A DNA stretch of 64,000 bases from Strigamia acuminata (lineage: Eukaryota > Arthropoda > Chilopoda > Geophilomorpha > Linotaeniidae): NCBI GenBank assembly GCA_949358305.1, contig OX442314.1, forward strand, positions 5,707,087 through 5,771,086. The letters are read 5' to 3'. Made by a program: the position numbers and the translations under genes. Shown piece by piece: positions 39,401 to 47,789 of this stretch (positions within the stretch are counted from its first letter, which is position 1; every line of letters starts with the position of its first letter). Below the pieces are notes generated by a model that was given only the letters and a program-made list of their open reading frames with translations, did no database searches and had not been told where the DNA came from.

Positions 39401-40502
39401 GTACGCCGTCGCTAGACCTTCAGCAGAAAAAATCGTTAAATGTATCTACGACGTGGCGTTACGTTACGGATTTCCACGTAAAATGATATCCGACAACGGA
39501 CCCCAATTTATCTCGAAAATTTGGGGTAAGTTTTGTGAGAAATTCGGGATTGTGGCGTCACATACTTCGACCTACAATCCCAGAACAAATCCCGTTGAGC
39601 GACTCAACAGGGACATTAAATATGCACTAAGTATATTCACTGACATCCACAATAAGTGGGATGAATACTTGAGGGAGATCGCGTTCAGCATACGAACAAC
39701 AGTCTCGAGGACGAGAGATTTTTCTCCGGCCTACCTCAACTTCGCCCGGGAGCTACGAGTGCCTTGGGACCCACGAGTGGCAGAGTCAGTAAATGTGGTG
39801 GACCCCGAGAAACCACATGAGTACGTGTATAAATTGGAGCAAACCATCTCCAACACGTACAAGCACATGATGGCGCACATTTTTAACATGCGCGACCGCA
39901 TTTTACAAGATAAAAGCGGTGGAAAATTCGTGAATTTCGAGATTAATGATTTAGTGTGGAAGGACACACACATCCTCTCAAATGCAGCGAGAGGAATCAC
40001 CGCCAGCTTGGCCGACAAAAGAGACGGTCCGTATGTGATCATCGGCAAGCATGGCGGTAACGCGTATAAATTACGTAAGCTCGAGGACAATACCGAGCAC
40101 AAATCGATCCAGGTACGAGAGTTAACTCCGTACATTCCGGAATTCCCGCAAGAAATGTGGGCCAAGGGCCAAGTCAAGTCAAAAACTGACGGCCAAATCG
40201 TCGATATGTTCGCTGGCGAGTCGGAAAAAGCACCGCCAAGTGACAACGAGGAGTATTTCGACGCCCCTTCACCACCGGTAAACGAGATAGTTGAATCCGT
40301 TCCGGATCCAATTTTGGTCGGGGGGGAAACAGGAGAAACTCCTGAAACAAACACAAAAAACACGGATAAAAAAGAAAACAGTAATGAGGAGGTACAGACA
40401 CAAAAAACAACAAAAAATATCGTACCTGTCTCGACTCATCACCTGCGGCTTCGTAGAAGTAATCCGTTTATAAAAGACGGAAAGGTCGTAGGAAAGGAGT
40501 AG
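36381..40502 (+). CDS. pol: Pol polyprotein, element 2
   Basis: Entered by -1 frameshift; an ATG at 36432 also lies in frame. The order is that of element 1. The protease LLDSGADRSFVSED comes first. The reverse transcriptase has LCIDYRPLNA and YLDDIVIA, and RNase H begins at LHTDASRVGLG. The integrase has an HHCC finger (HGHPLASHAG ... HQCQRCQAC), catalytic D, D, E in CLSVDVMGP, SDNGPQF and NPVERLN, and a GPY/F module (LADKRDGPYVII). The tail is acidic. All catalytic residues are present. In this copy the insertion of 3a in gag removes normal translation, so the enzyme is probably not made here, although its sequence is intact. Very similar to the element 1 enzyme over the catalytic core. Confidence 0.95.
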   Translation, partial: RVSAGGEEITSRPSAPFMKKKGLNKGFDKPPPVKEMGSDIANAQIQDRANNALQVITANAEAEAEEPNLLLEELPQVVEDTEEFRVFMCNVAVEYTSRLCMLPMTIEREKIMGLLDSGADRSFVSEDIVASLGLTDKIKGVNKNVRLKTANGMARPKGVILLTMEWLGGVEQHPFLVLPTCDRIFLLGLDLMASMEIQPNPITKSWNYIRNDRERPAIVVPPALIKEAADKTQWEKGLKKFVQDYNFKAFVAELQRDNVVETLVADAALELNEAAALRRVLLKYEGILSKKPGRTNRAIHEIKLTDNKPIRVAYKGMNPQKREIVQKMCQEMLDSGIVSEAQGEYATRVVLVMRPGSDPRLCIDYRPLNAVTEIDPIQMPSIESILRELSPFSWVTTMDLSKGYWQVEMRPEDKLKTAFYSPIGRLMFNVMPFGLVNAPSTFQRLIESVLGDILHQFVWAYLDDIVIASKTFEEHIEHIEQVLTRLAKAGLHVHPGKSKFCRKELAFLGYRIGVNGLAIGPEKIDAINRFPPPEDVKGVQRFMGMINFFGRLLPGLAEVAAPVTDLLKNENEFVWSNECTIAFNAIKRMLTEVGVMPLPDLNRPFILHTDASRVGLGAALLQTHVRDGVEQDLPCMFISRKLQGAEKNYNATELECLAVVWAIRKFRDYLEYTKFVVHTDHQALQWLMKLKEPAGRLARWQLELMACDLTIQYKPGKYNVVADALSRAPVSDPIDADDDGEDDSRIIYCPTSCHRWDLRKINEIPTASPADVKFCGFWTRLYQPAADNHPNAKKEFKLERRINDPLLSAFHAHVGRQMRSNPPTREEIIVQQKLDKKCQDRARFVLTGKYPPNLTRRQKRRYAHESIDYLLDDGLLVKHHPNHQDDLSESDTAVKVVIPASLIGRVLWLLHGHPLASHAGVSRTLYRATQLFHWTGMKKDIALFVHQCQRCQACKPRSKSPFETIFLGPYAPFDCLSVDVMGPKPVTGNKNAYIIVIMDVATRWPELYAVARPSAEKIVKCIYDVALRYGFPRKMISDNGPQFISKIWGKFCEKFGIVASHTSTYNPRTNPVERLNRDIKYALSIFTDIHNKWDEYLREIAFSIRTTVSRTRDFSPAYLNFARELRVPWDPRVAESVNVVDPEKPHEYVYKLEQTISNTYKHMMAHIFNMRDRILQDKSGGKFVNFEINDLVWKDTHILSNAARGITASLADKRDGPYVIIGKHGGNAYKLRKLEDNTEHKSIQVRELTPYIPEFPQEMWAKGQVKSKTDGQIVDMFAGESEKAPPSDNEEYFDAPSPPVNEIVESVPDPILVGGETGETPETNTKNTDKKENSNEEVQTQKTTKNIVPVSTHHLRLRRSNPFIKDGKVVGKE

Positions 40503-40982
40503 AAAACGTTACGAGTCGATGGCGACGCTGAAAAACAAAAAAATTGACCGATCGACAGCGCTAGCCATCAAAATCCGAGACTCTGAAAATTTCGCTAAGT
40601 CCAACAAAGCGGATATCGGTCGAATTCACGTCACGAGATGGCGTGGAAACGCGGGACCCGTAGCAAAATTATCGGCATGGGTCGGATACCGCGTGCAAAA
40701 GACCCCGTAGCAGCGATCGCGCACGGGCGTAGAAACAAAGGAGCCCCGTAGCGTAACATGCGCACGGGCTGTTGCGCACAGTCATAAGCACCTGGTTCTG
40801 GAGTAAAATTACCCAGAACCCACCACGATTGCCTCGTTTTCACCCGGACTTCCGCTAAAATCAGCTGATCGTCGTCCGCACGTGATACACAGCGAGTGCA
40901 TTTTTAACCGAGTTTTTGATCCATTTTACGAGAAGTTTTCAAGTTTTTTAATCGTGGTCTGACTGAACGCGCAATCCTCACG
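40503..40982 (+). other. Intergenic region before the third gene, element 2
   Basis: A 63-codon open frame at 40519-40710 has no clear relative in element 1 beyond the DNA word GAAAATTTCGCTAAGTCCAA, so it may be a leader rather than a gene. A possible acceptor, GCTAAAATCAG, ends at 40862. Confidence 0.4.
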
Positions 40983-41075
40983 ATGGATGAGGAAGGAGGG
41001 GACGAGGAAATGCTTGAAATACAGCATCATGACGAGAATTGGGACCCGGACATAAACGTAGTTCCACCCGATCAG
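40983..41075 (+). CDS. Third gene, exon 1 (acidic, DENWD motif), element 2
   Basis: ATG plus 30 codons, acidic, containing HHDENWDPDINV and ending at GATCAG|GTAGTA in phase 0. Counterpart of 13257-13373 in element 1: same motif, same position near the exon end, same phase. Confidence 0.65.
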
Positions 41076-41876
41076 GTAGTAGTCGGCATCGCCGCACGAG
41101 ATTTAGCTCCGTGCGGTCGAATTAAAGATACACTTGACTAATACTTGACATGAACGCTCTGCGTTCGAAATCGTGTATAATTATTATACTAATATCCACG
41201 ATCGCGAGAGCGATTGTATTTTCTCCTATTATTTGTCTTCAAGGACGCGATAGCAGACAAACTGTCGCCTCGCTCCTTGAAGATGACTCACGACAATTGA
41301 CACGAACGAGACAAAGGAAACGAGCTTTCTTTTTATATTCCAGAAATGGGAATAATTTATTGGATGGATTTTGAAAGAATTTATAGAACGTTGTTTCTAT
41401 TTTTATTTGCTATTTTATTTGCGAATTTTTTCCCGATGACACTAATTTATTATAGATTCGTTTTTTAACTCGACTTTAACTCCGAATTTTTGGAGTTATT
41501 ATTAGACAAATTTATTTCTTTACAAGTTAATTCACGACAAGAACATTTGTTTACATGTTCTAAAATTGTTATTGGAGATTTTCACGAACGATTTCGCGAA
41601 TTTATTGGTTTAAATACAAATTTACAGTTTAATTTTAAATTAAGCAATCCGAAGAAAAATTTCCGGATTAATACGCTCGATTCCGTCTCGTGGTTATCAT
41701 TGGACGTGAACCAGATGTGCCAAGAAGACTCTTTTCTTCCTGACAAGGACGAATCAATGAACAGGAATAGGACTCGACGAGCGGTCGCACGTTTCAGCGA
41801 CGTTCCTCGAGCCCACCCCCTATTTATCTCCGTGTTATTGGCGATTTCATTAATTATTTTGTTTCCATCATTGCAG
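41076..41876 (+). other. Predicted intron of the third gene, element 2
   Basis: 801 bp, AT-rich, ending in a long pyrimidine-rich run and TTGCAG at 41876. Two open stretches inside (41150-41374 and from 41490) encode hydrophobic segments and basic clusters; I treat these as intron composition (see findings). Confidence 0.55.
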
Positions 41877-44741
41877 ATGGAGCTCCGAGACACATGGGGA
41901 GCGCTCAGCCCCGCATGCATAGTGCGAGCGGGCATATATCGAGGCGTACTGCCCGATTTTCTGCGCCGCTGCTTTGGCGAAGATGCGAAGCCATACCGCC
42001 TGCGCGTATTATTTTCGCGCGCCCTCGCCAAGCGTTGGGTTAACGATTGTACACTCCTGGACGCGTTCCCGGAGTCGGTGCGAAACGTCGTCGCTGCAGA
42101 GCTCGCTCGCATCGATGACCCGAAGTCACCAATCTTCCACCCGGCCCTGTCGAGCCAATACTCCGGCAGGCCGGCGGAGGAGCATGTGTTGTTCGCGTGG
42201 CAAGCGGCCGAGACCGAGGAGGCCCGCGAAGAAGTGTATCAACACTACCGCCAGCAGCTAATCGACACTGCGCCGGCGGTTGCAGAGCGGATTTTGCAAG
42301 ACGACGGAATGAGCACCGCCGATATACATCTGTGGTGCGAGCAGATTCGGCAGGGAGAAGTTACGCCACAGTGGCGACCGAGAATGGGGATTCTCACGTC
42401 ACAAGCTGAAATGTGGCAACTCCACTATTTGGGAATTCTCGGCCCCAAATATAATTTCCCAAGGAAGCGCAAGCGCTCCAAGGGAACCGGGGGCAGCGAA
42501 TCGCGCTCCCCGGGACGGTCGAAGAAACAGTGCGTCGAACAGCACTCGACCGTCAACGATGGAGCGGGAACGTCAGCGCAGCCACCGCGCGACCCCGCGA
42601 ATTACACCAGACCAAGGGTGTTCGTCAACCGTCAGATGAAAGACGGTAAAGAGACTCGAGAAGTCTGGATTTCGGGTGACGAAGAGCGAGTCTCTCGTCC
42701 CCGTGTCGGCAGACATCCGCTAACTCATCGTGAGCAGCGGAAACGAGACCGCAAAGAGCGGTATTTCGCTCGCTGCGAGGCGCGAGGAATTCCCCTTCCC
42801 GAACACGCTCTCAAAGCAATCGAAGCGAAGGAAGCGAGAGAGGCACGATCGAAGTCGAGTGGCCGATCTTCCGGGGAGCGTCGCGTCCTAGCGCCAGACA
42901 CGCGGGACCTTCGCGAGATCATCACCCAGATGAAACGCAAGAAATTGTCTCGTTTCGACCCCGCGATGCAGTTCGCTCGCAAGATGGGCGTCGTCGAGCA
43001 TGGTACCGTGATTCCACACGAAGTGGCACGGTGGTTAAGCGAATATGTCAATTCGCGACCGCGTGTAGAAAACGCGCCTACGGCCGTCGTTCCACCGACG
43101 AGTACTGTAAGCCAGCTCCCGGCACTCCAAGTCACGCCGACTGGAGTGCAAGCGACGCTGCCACCGCCAACACAACAGTCTTTGACGTTGCTGTTGCCGA
43201 CGCAGTCATCAACGTCGCAACCGTTGCCAGCACAGCAGTCCCTGACGCTGCCGCCGCCGACACAGCCGCTGCCGCCGCCGACGCAGCCCCCGCCGCCGCC
43301 GCCGATGCCGGGTTCGAGTACTACGCCGAACTTGGCCGTCGACGACTCGGTGATGTTGCCCGTTCACCAGAGCATTGCGCGGGAATGCCATAACGCCCGC
43401 TTCGGAGAATATTACCCGAGCAAGGCAAGACACGACCGCACCGCGATGTGGTATGAACAGCGTGACGAAAACGCACGGCTGGCTCGAGAAGCAGCCAATC
43501 CGTCGATCGAAGAGCTCTTGGCCTTCGCATTTGTGATGGAGGACCCGAGGGCCGCCGCCGCTGCTCTGCAGGGCGCCGACGTCACTCAGCGCCATTTCAT
43601 CGAGTGGGGGATTTCGATGATGCGGCACCACTCGCGCGCGTTCGCTGCAGATCCTGATCGCAGCAACCCTGTAAATCGGCGCAGTCTACAGCTGGCTTTG
43701 ACGAAAATCATGGTCCAGTTATTGACCCCCTCGCTCTTTGGGGTCGGACGACAAGCGATGGCCTGTTGGTCCGTAGTCGACAGAGAGGGTGTGCAGATAC
43801 CTCGCGCACTCGTTGGGGAATGGAGCGCCATTCTCCCCAACCCGGCGATGACTCGCTTCGAGCTGACCCGGGACGTGGTGAACCCCGAATGGGAGGGGTA
43901 TAAGTTGCGGAGCATGGCCTTCCGCCACGCCGTTACCACGTGGGAGCCAACACCGTCAGCGCAGTCACACGCAATGATGGTCACGAGTGAAGAGCCGATG
44001 GAGAGCGACGCCGCCTCTTCGACTGCTTCACGTGGAGCCCCAACTCCACCTCCGCCGCCGCCACCGATGCCACCAGCGGCGACACCACAGACACCCGTCC
44101 TATCAAATGCGGCGGGTAAGCCCAGACGCTTGTTATGTCGGACGCCACCAACGATGTCCGCCGCTCGCCAGAGCCTGACGCCTCCCGCAGCCCAACAAGC
44201 GCGGGAAGAGACTGTCCAACAAGCGGTAGTTCCGAAGAGCGCCAAGCCAGCGAAAGCGGCGAAGCTTCAGACGAACTATTATGAGAAGTTGTGTGACGAG
44301 TTCTCTCAGCTGTCGATGACGACGGCGACGCGCAAATTCATCCTCGCGCAGAGAGACAAGGGGAAATCGGTATTCGTTTGGCTACACAACCAGGTGCGCC
44401 AGACCACCGATTTGATCCTCCATCAGCGTTTGCTGAGGGCCCACCGTGCGCCTCGAACGGCCGCGGAGGCGAACGCGATCCGGCACACCAATTCCGGGTT
44501 TTCGGCGTTCATTCCGCGGGTTTGGCTGCATGAGAGGAGACGTGCCCCGTACGAGCCAGCCGGCGGCCACGCATTGTGCTTCATTTCCGAGCACGAGGAC
44601 CCCCGCGACCAGTCTTCAGCCTTGGTTGGAGATCTGGTTTTGCCGCCCGGCGTTGTGCCGCCCGGCGCTGAGCCGCCCGTCCCTGGAGTGAGTTTCGCCC
44701 AGGCGATGGATCCAGCGTCGGGTCCCAGCAAGAAGGATTGA
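41877..44741 (+). CDS. Third gene, main exon (954 codons), element 2; conserved protein of unknown function
   Basis: Homologue of 13934-16720. The conserved N-terminal region reads IYRGVLPDFLRRCF ... RALAKRW ... EMWQLHYLGILGP. The middle domain reads YEQRDENARLAREAA ... RQAMACWSVVDREGVQIPRAL ... LRSMAFRHA, and the C-terminal domain VFVWLHNQVRQTTD ... HQRLLRAHRAP ... RVWLHERR. A long Thr/Gln/Pro-rich linker of near-repeats (LPPPTQ units, about residues 420-490) and a second Pro-rich linker separate them. Exon begins ATGGAG, so translation could alternatively start here; the DENWD exon in both elements makes the spliced start more likely, predicting about 985 residues. There is no membrane anchor and no recognised enzyme motif. 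The envelope position and likely spliced mRNA mirror errantivirus env, but the protein is not env-like. Confidence 0.85.
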   Translation: MELRDTWGALSPACIVRAGIYRGVLPDFLRRCFGEDAKPYRLRVLFSRALAKRWVNDCTLLDAFPESVRNVVAAELARIDDPKSPIFHPALSSQYSGRPAEEHVLFAWQAAETEEAREEVYQHYRQQLIDTAPAVAERILQDDGMSTADIHLWCEQIRQGEVTPQWRPRMGILTSQAEMWQLHYLGILGPKYNFPRKRKRSKGTGGSESRSPGRSKKQCVEQHSTVNDGAGTSAQPPRDPANYTRPRVFVNRQMKDGKETREVWISGDEERVSRPRVGRHPLTHREQRKRDRKERYFARCEARGIPLPEHALKAIEAKEAREARSKSSGRSSGERRVLAPDTRDLREIITQMKRKKLSRFDPAMQFARKMGVVEHGTVIPHEVARWLSEYVNSRPRVENAPTAVVPPTSTVSQLPALQVTPTGVQATLPPPTQQSLTLLLPTQSSTSQPLPAQQSLTLPPPTQPLPPPTQPPPPPPMPGSSTTPNLAVDDSVMLPVHQSIARECHNARFGEYYPSKARHDRTAMWYEQRDENARLAREAANPSIEELLAFAFVMEDPRAAAAALQGADVTQRHFIEWGISMMRHHSRAFAADPDRSNPVNRRSLQLALTKIMVQLLTPSLFGVGRQAMACWSVVDREGVQIPRALVGEWSAILPNPAMTRFELTRDVVNPEWEGYKLRSMAFRHAVTTWEPTPSAQSHAMMVTSEEPMESDAASSTASRGAPTPPPPPPPMPPAATPQTPVLSNAAGKPRRLLCRTPPTMSAARQSLTPPAAQQAREETVQQAVVPKSAKPAKAAKLQTNYYEKLCDEFSQLSMTTATRKFILAQRDKGKSVFVWLHNQVRQTTDLILHQRLLRAHRAPRTAAEANAIRHTNSGFSAFIPRVWLHERRRAPYEPAGGHALCFISEHEDPRDQSSALVGDLVLPPGVVPPGAEPPVPGVSFAQAMDPASGPSKKD

Positions 44742-44768
44742 TCGCTCCGAACACCGGCGGTCAGAGCT

Positions 44769-44778
44769 GGGAGGGGGA
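44769..44778 (+). other. Polypurine tract, element 2
   Basis: GGGAGGGGGA, CG, then the 3' LTR. Confidence 0.85.
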
Positions 44779-44780
44779 CG

Positions 44781-45776
44781 TGTGGTGACCCGACTGGGGT
44801 GGGGCACGAAGAGTTTCTCTCGTGGCCTACATACGGGTAAAGAAGGGGAGTCGCACGCGCGCCTCCCTTCCCTCAGAGCATTGACATCCAGTCAATGGAC
44901 GGGCGTCTGCCCTGGGGGAGTGGGGGAGATTCGTCTTCTCCACTATTGGGTGGCTTTAGTCACCTGTCACCCCCCGCTTTGTGCAAAGGAATTCGCCTTG
45001 CACTGAGCGGGCAGAACCAACACAAAAATCAACCAAGATACACGTAAAAGCCAAACGTCCTAAAACGATCAAGCCTAAGTACAAAGACTTCAGGAGTGAC
45101 CTAGGACAAGGGACTTTCAACGTGAGTACGATTGATTTGTGTTAACCTCCGCAGAGTAACCTGCGAAACAAGATTACCACACTATTTTAGCAAGCCAGCT
45201 AGAAATAGTAAACCTACTCCAATTTAGCGAGTTGTGCAGACAAACGGTCGCACAAGCCTAAATTGCAGTAACCACGACGAGCGTTCCCGCCGCTGTGTGT
45301 ATCGCCGGGAACCACCAAGCGTCCGCCGCTGTGTGATCGCCGGACACCTACAAAAAACCCTAAACCTAGACAACAGACCAGAAGTAAGACCTTTCAGGCA
45401 TTCACTCGCGCCCGACCAGCGTGAGCCCGAAGGACCGAACGAGAAACGTGAGACGAGGACGCCATTCATTGCCACGCCGGCCCAAGACGACACCACGTTG
45501 CCACGCGGACGCCATCTTGGATCCACAGCGACAAAGGACGACCTCGACCAGTTTCCCGCCAACTTCACACCCCTTTCCTTTTACCTTTTTATTCCCTTAC
45601 ATATTTTATTCCCTTTTAACTGTATATTCCCGTATAATAAATACATTTATTATATTTACCTTTTACATTGTCTTGCCGTGTTACATTATTTGGGTAACCG
45701 CTTGAGTAAAGCGGTATTGCGAGATCAGAGAGTGACTCATACCACGTATCAGCGACAGACCGAGTTGAGCGCGACA
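44781..45776 (+). repeat. 3' LTR of element 2
   Basis: Copy of 22827-23822 at an offset of 21954 bp with no mismatch noticed; followed by AAGT. Confidence 0.95.
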
Positions 45777-46421
45777 AAGTGTGTGGATTGTTTCGGATAT
45801 TTCAACCAGTAGAATTATGGATATTTTGGACCAGATTTTCAAGGAAAAGCATGTGAAGTGCACCAGATGACTTCACAAACCTTTCAACTTCTTGAAAACA
45901 TCATTTTTGAAGATTTTCTTGATTTATTTGAATTTTTGAATTTTTTTTTGAATTTATTCATTGAATATTATTGTAAACTAGCTTAGTGTTGTGTTAGCAT
46001 TTTACTCACCTAATTATAAGAGCGCTACTAATCTGCAAACATTGAACCTCGTTTGTGTGTAATTTATGTTTTGAGCATTTCCACTGGGCAGTGGATTTTT
46101 TTTTAGTGAAAATAGTACTTTTTCAACATTAATATTTTTATTTTTATAAAGAGTTAATTTTTTAGTAAATATATTGGATTAAATTAAATTAAATTTAATA
46201 AATTAAATAAAATATGTTTTTTTTTGTGAATATATTAAAGTAAGTTAATTTTTTTGTGAACATATTAAATTAATATTTTTTAAATAAATGAATGTTTTTC
46301 TGTAAATATCAAAAAATACATGAGTGCTATTTAGTAAATATTTTTTTAAAAAAATGCATGCTTTTTAACAGATTTTAAAACATATTTTTTATATATGTAA
46401 AAATGGATAAAATAAATCATT
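45777..46421. other. Unassigned AT-rich flank of element 2
   Basis: Long A/T runs. Words such as TTTCGGATATTT, GACCAGATTTTC and ATGTGAAGTG near 45795-45865 echo sequence on the other side of element 2 (22750-22825), so the target was itself an imperfect repeat. No gene seen. Confidence 0.45.
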
Positions 46422-46641
46422 AAAAACTAGGTAAAAATCATGAAAAACTGGGTGAAAATCGTAAAAAATCGTGAAAAACAAGATAAAAATTGTGAAAACC
46501 TCGGTAAATATCGTGTAAAATCGTGAAAAACGATAAAAATCATGTAAAATCGTGAAAAACTGGGTAAAAATCGTGAAAGCCTCGGTAAAAATCGTCAAAA
46601 ACTGTAAAAATCGTCAAAAATCGTCAAAAACTGGGTGAAAA
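46422..46641. repeat. AT-rich minisatellite of TAAAAATCGTGAAAAACTGGG-type units
   Basis: About ten degenerate units of 20-26 bp built from AAAATCGTGAAAAAC and (C)TGGGT or CTCGGT. Any open frame through it reflects the repeat. Confidence 0.8.
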
Positions 46642-46746
46642 GTTTTGAAAAGCTTGTAAAAAATCATGAAAATAAGCAGATTATGATTTTTCAAATTTCG
46701 ATTATCATCTGATGATGTAAATTGCATCATTTCCTGTGACTGTTAA

Positions 46747-46773
46747 GTCAAATCAGTCAAATCAGTCAAATCA
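46747..46773. repeat. Short tandem repeat GTCAAATCA x3
   Basis: Three perfect 9-bp units directly before the LTR end of element 4. Confidence 0.9.
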
Positions 46774-46775
46774 GT

Positions 46776-47789
46776 TGTGACGATTCTACTTTTGGGCTAA
46801 TTTATTAGTCCTTTTGAGATAGATAATTCGGTTTATACAAGACGTTGCTAAGTTTAGCAACAACCTAACCGAGATAAGCTACGGAAGTCTTTACCAACAT
46901 GAATATGTGATCCAATAGAAATAACTTACAGTTTTAGTGTGATATAACATATTTATTAATAAATATTACTGATAACAAAGATGGGTTCTTGACGCGTGTA
47001 AACGGGCGGCATCAACTGGTTGAGGATCCGGGCGAAGCCAGAGGGATACGGCTGACTTGCGGCATCGTCACAAATATCGCTACGGAGACGTGTTTGGTCC
47101 GCAGCTCGAGTATCTAATAATGCGAAGAGTCCTTCGCATAAGTGGGAATATTCAGCAGAATATTCCATGTTCCAAATGAATAAAGTAAAATAATTAGTGG
47201 AATACAACAAATGAATTGTTGTATAAATATTAATTGGGCGGGGACCGTCACGACAATTGAGAGAACGTCGCGGGAGTTGGTGAGACTCCATCCGCCAGCA
47301 TGCCTTACGACGACAAGATCTCGTGATCAGGCGCCGAGTATTTAATTGTGTGCTTTAACTCGCTATCGGTGGTACCAACCACCAGGCAAACATTTCTATG
47401 GACTTACCGGGTTTAAAAGATATTGCCAATACAGGATTACCAATGCCCGAGTAATTTGTTTAACACGACATATTTTATATATCGTTCACGGGTTACTAAC
47501 CCGGAGGGTACAATGGGGCGGGGACCGTCACGACAGTCGAGAGAACCATCGCGGGAGGATTTAACTCCTCCATCCGCCAGCATGCCTTACGATGACGGGA
47601 TCCATTGATCGAGCACCGGGTAAAATATTAATCGGCCACTGCCAATGGATTACCATTATCCAGGTAGTTATTTATCGCAACATCTTGAAGATATTACTCA
47701 CGGGCTACCAACCCGGCGTGTCACCTGTGCATTAGGCCTTTACCGACTTTTAACGAACGGAAGGACCAATCGTAGAAAGACGGGAACCT
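46776..47789 (-). repeat. 3' LTR of element 4, distal part
   Basis: Plus-strand start TGTGACGATTCTAC is the inverse of the other LTR end (ATCATCACA at 57957-57965). Contains a tandem duplication with a 280-bp period: GGGCGGGGACCGTCACGACA at 47236 and again at 47516, followed by matching ACCCGG words near 47505 and 47712. With the part at 57242-57965 the LTR is about 1.74 kb. Confidence 0.8.
47786..47789. repeat. Target-site duplication ACCT (left) of element 3b
   Basis: ACCT here and at 57238-57241. Confidence 0.85.

Larger units (their letters stand above)
22827..45776 (+). mobile_element. Ty3/Gypsy LTR retrotransposon, element 2, interrupted by element 3a
   Basis: LTRs at 22827-23822 and 44781-45776 (996 bp each; no difference noticed). 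Without element 3a and its duplication the element would be about 13.5 kb. It has the same plan as element 1: proline-type primer site, Gag, -1 frameshift, Pol, spliced third gene, polypurine tract. Apart from the insertion inside gag every frame is open, so this copy was intact until recently. Third-position and linker sequences differ widely from element 1, so these are separate families of one lineage. Confidence 0.95.

Noticed and set aside
40519-40710. 63-codon frame between pol and third gene of element 2 as an accessory gene.
   Set aside because: The matching region of element 1 has no comparable frame; only a short DNA word is conserved.
46389-46598. Minus-strand open frame with repeated FTIFT residues.
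   Set aside because: Direct translation of the AT-rich minisatellite.
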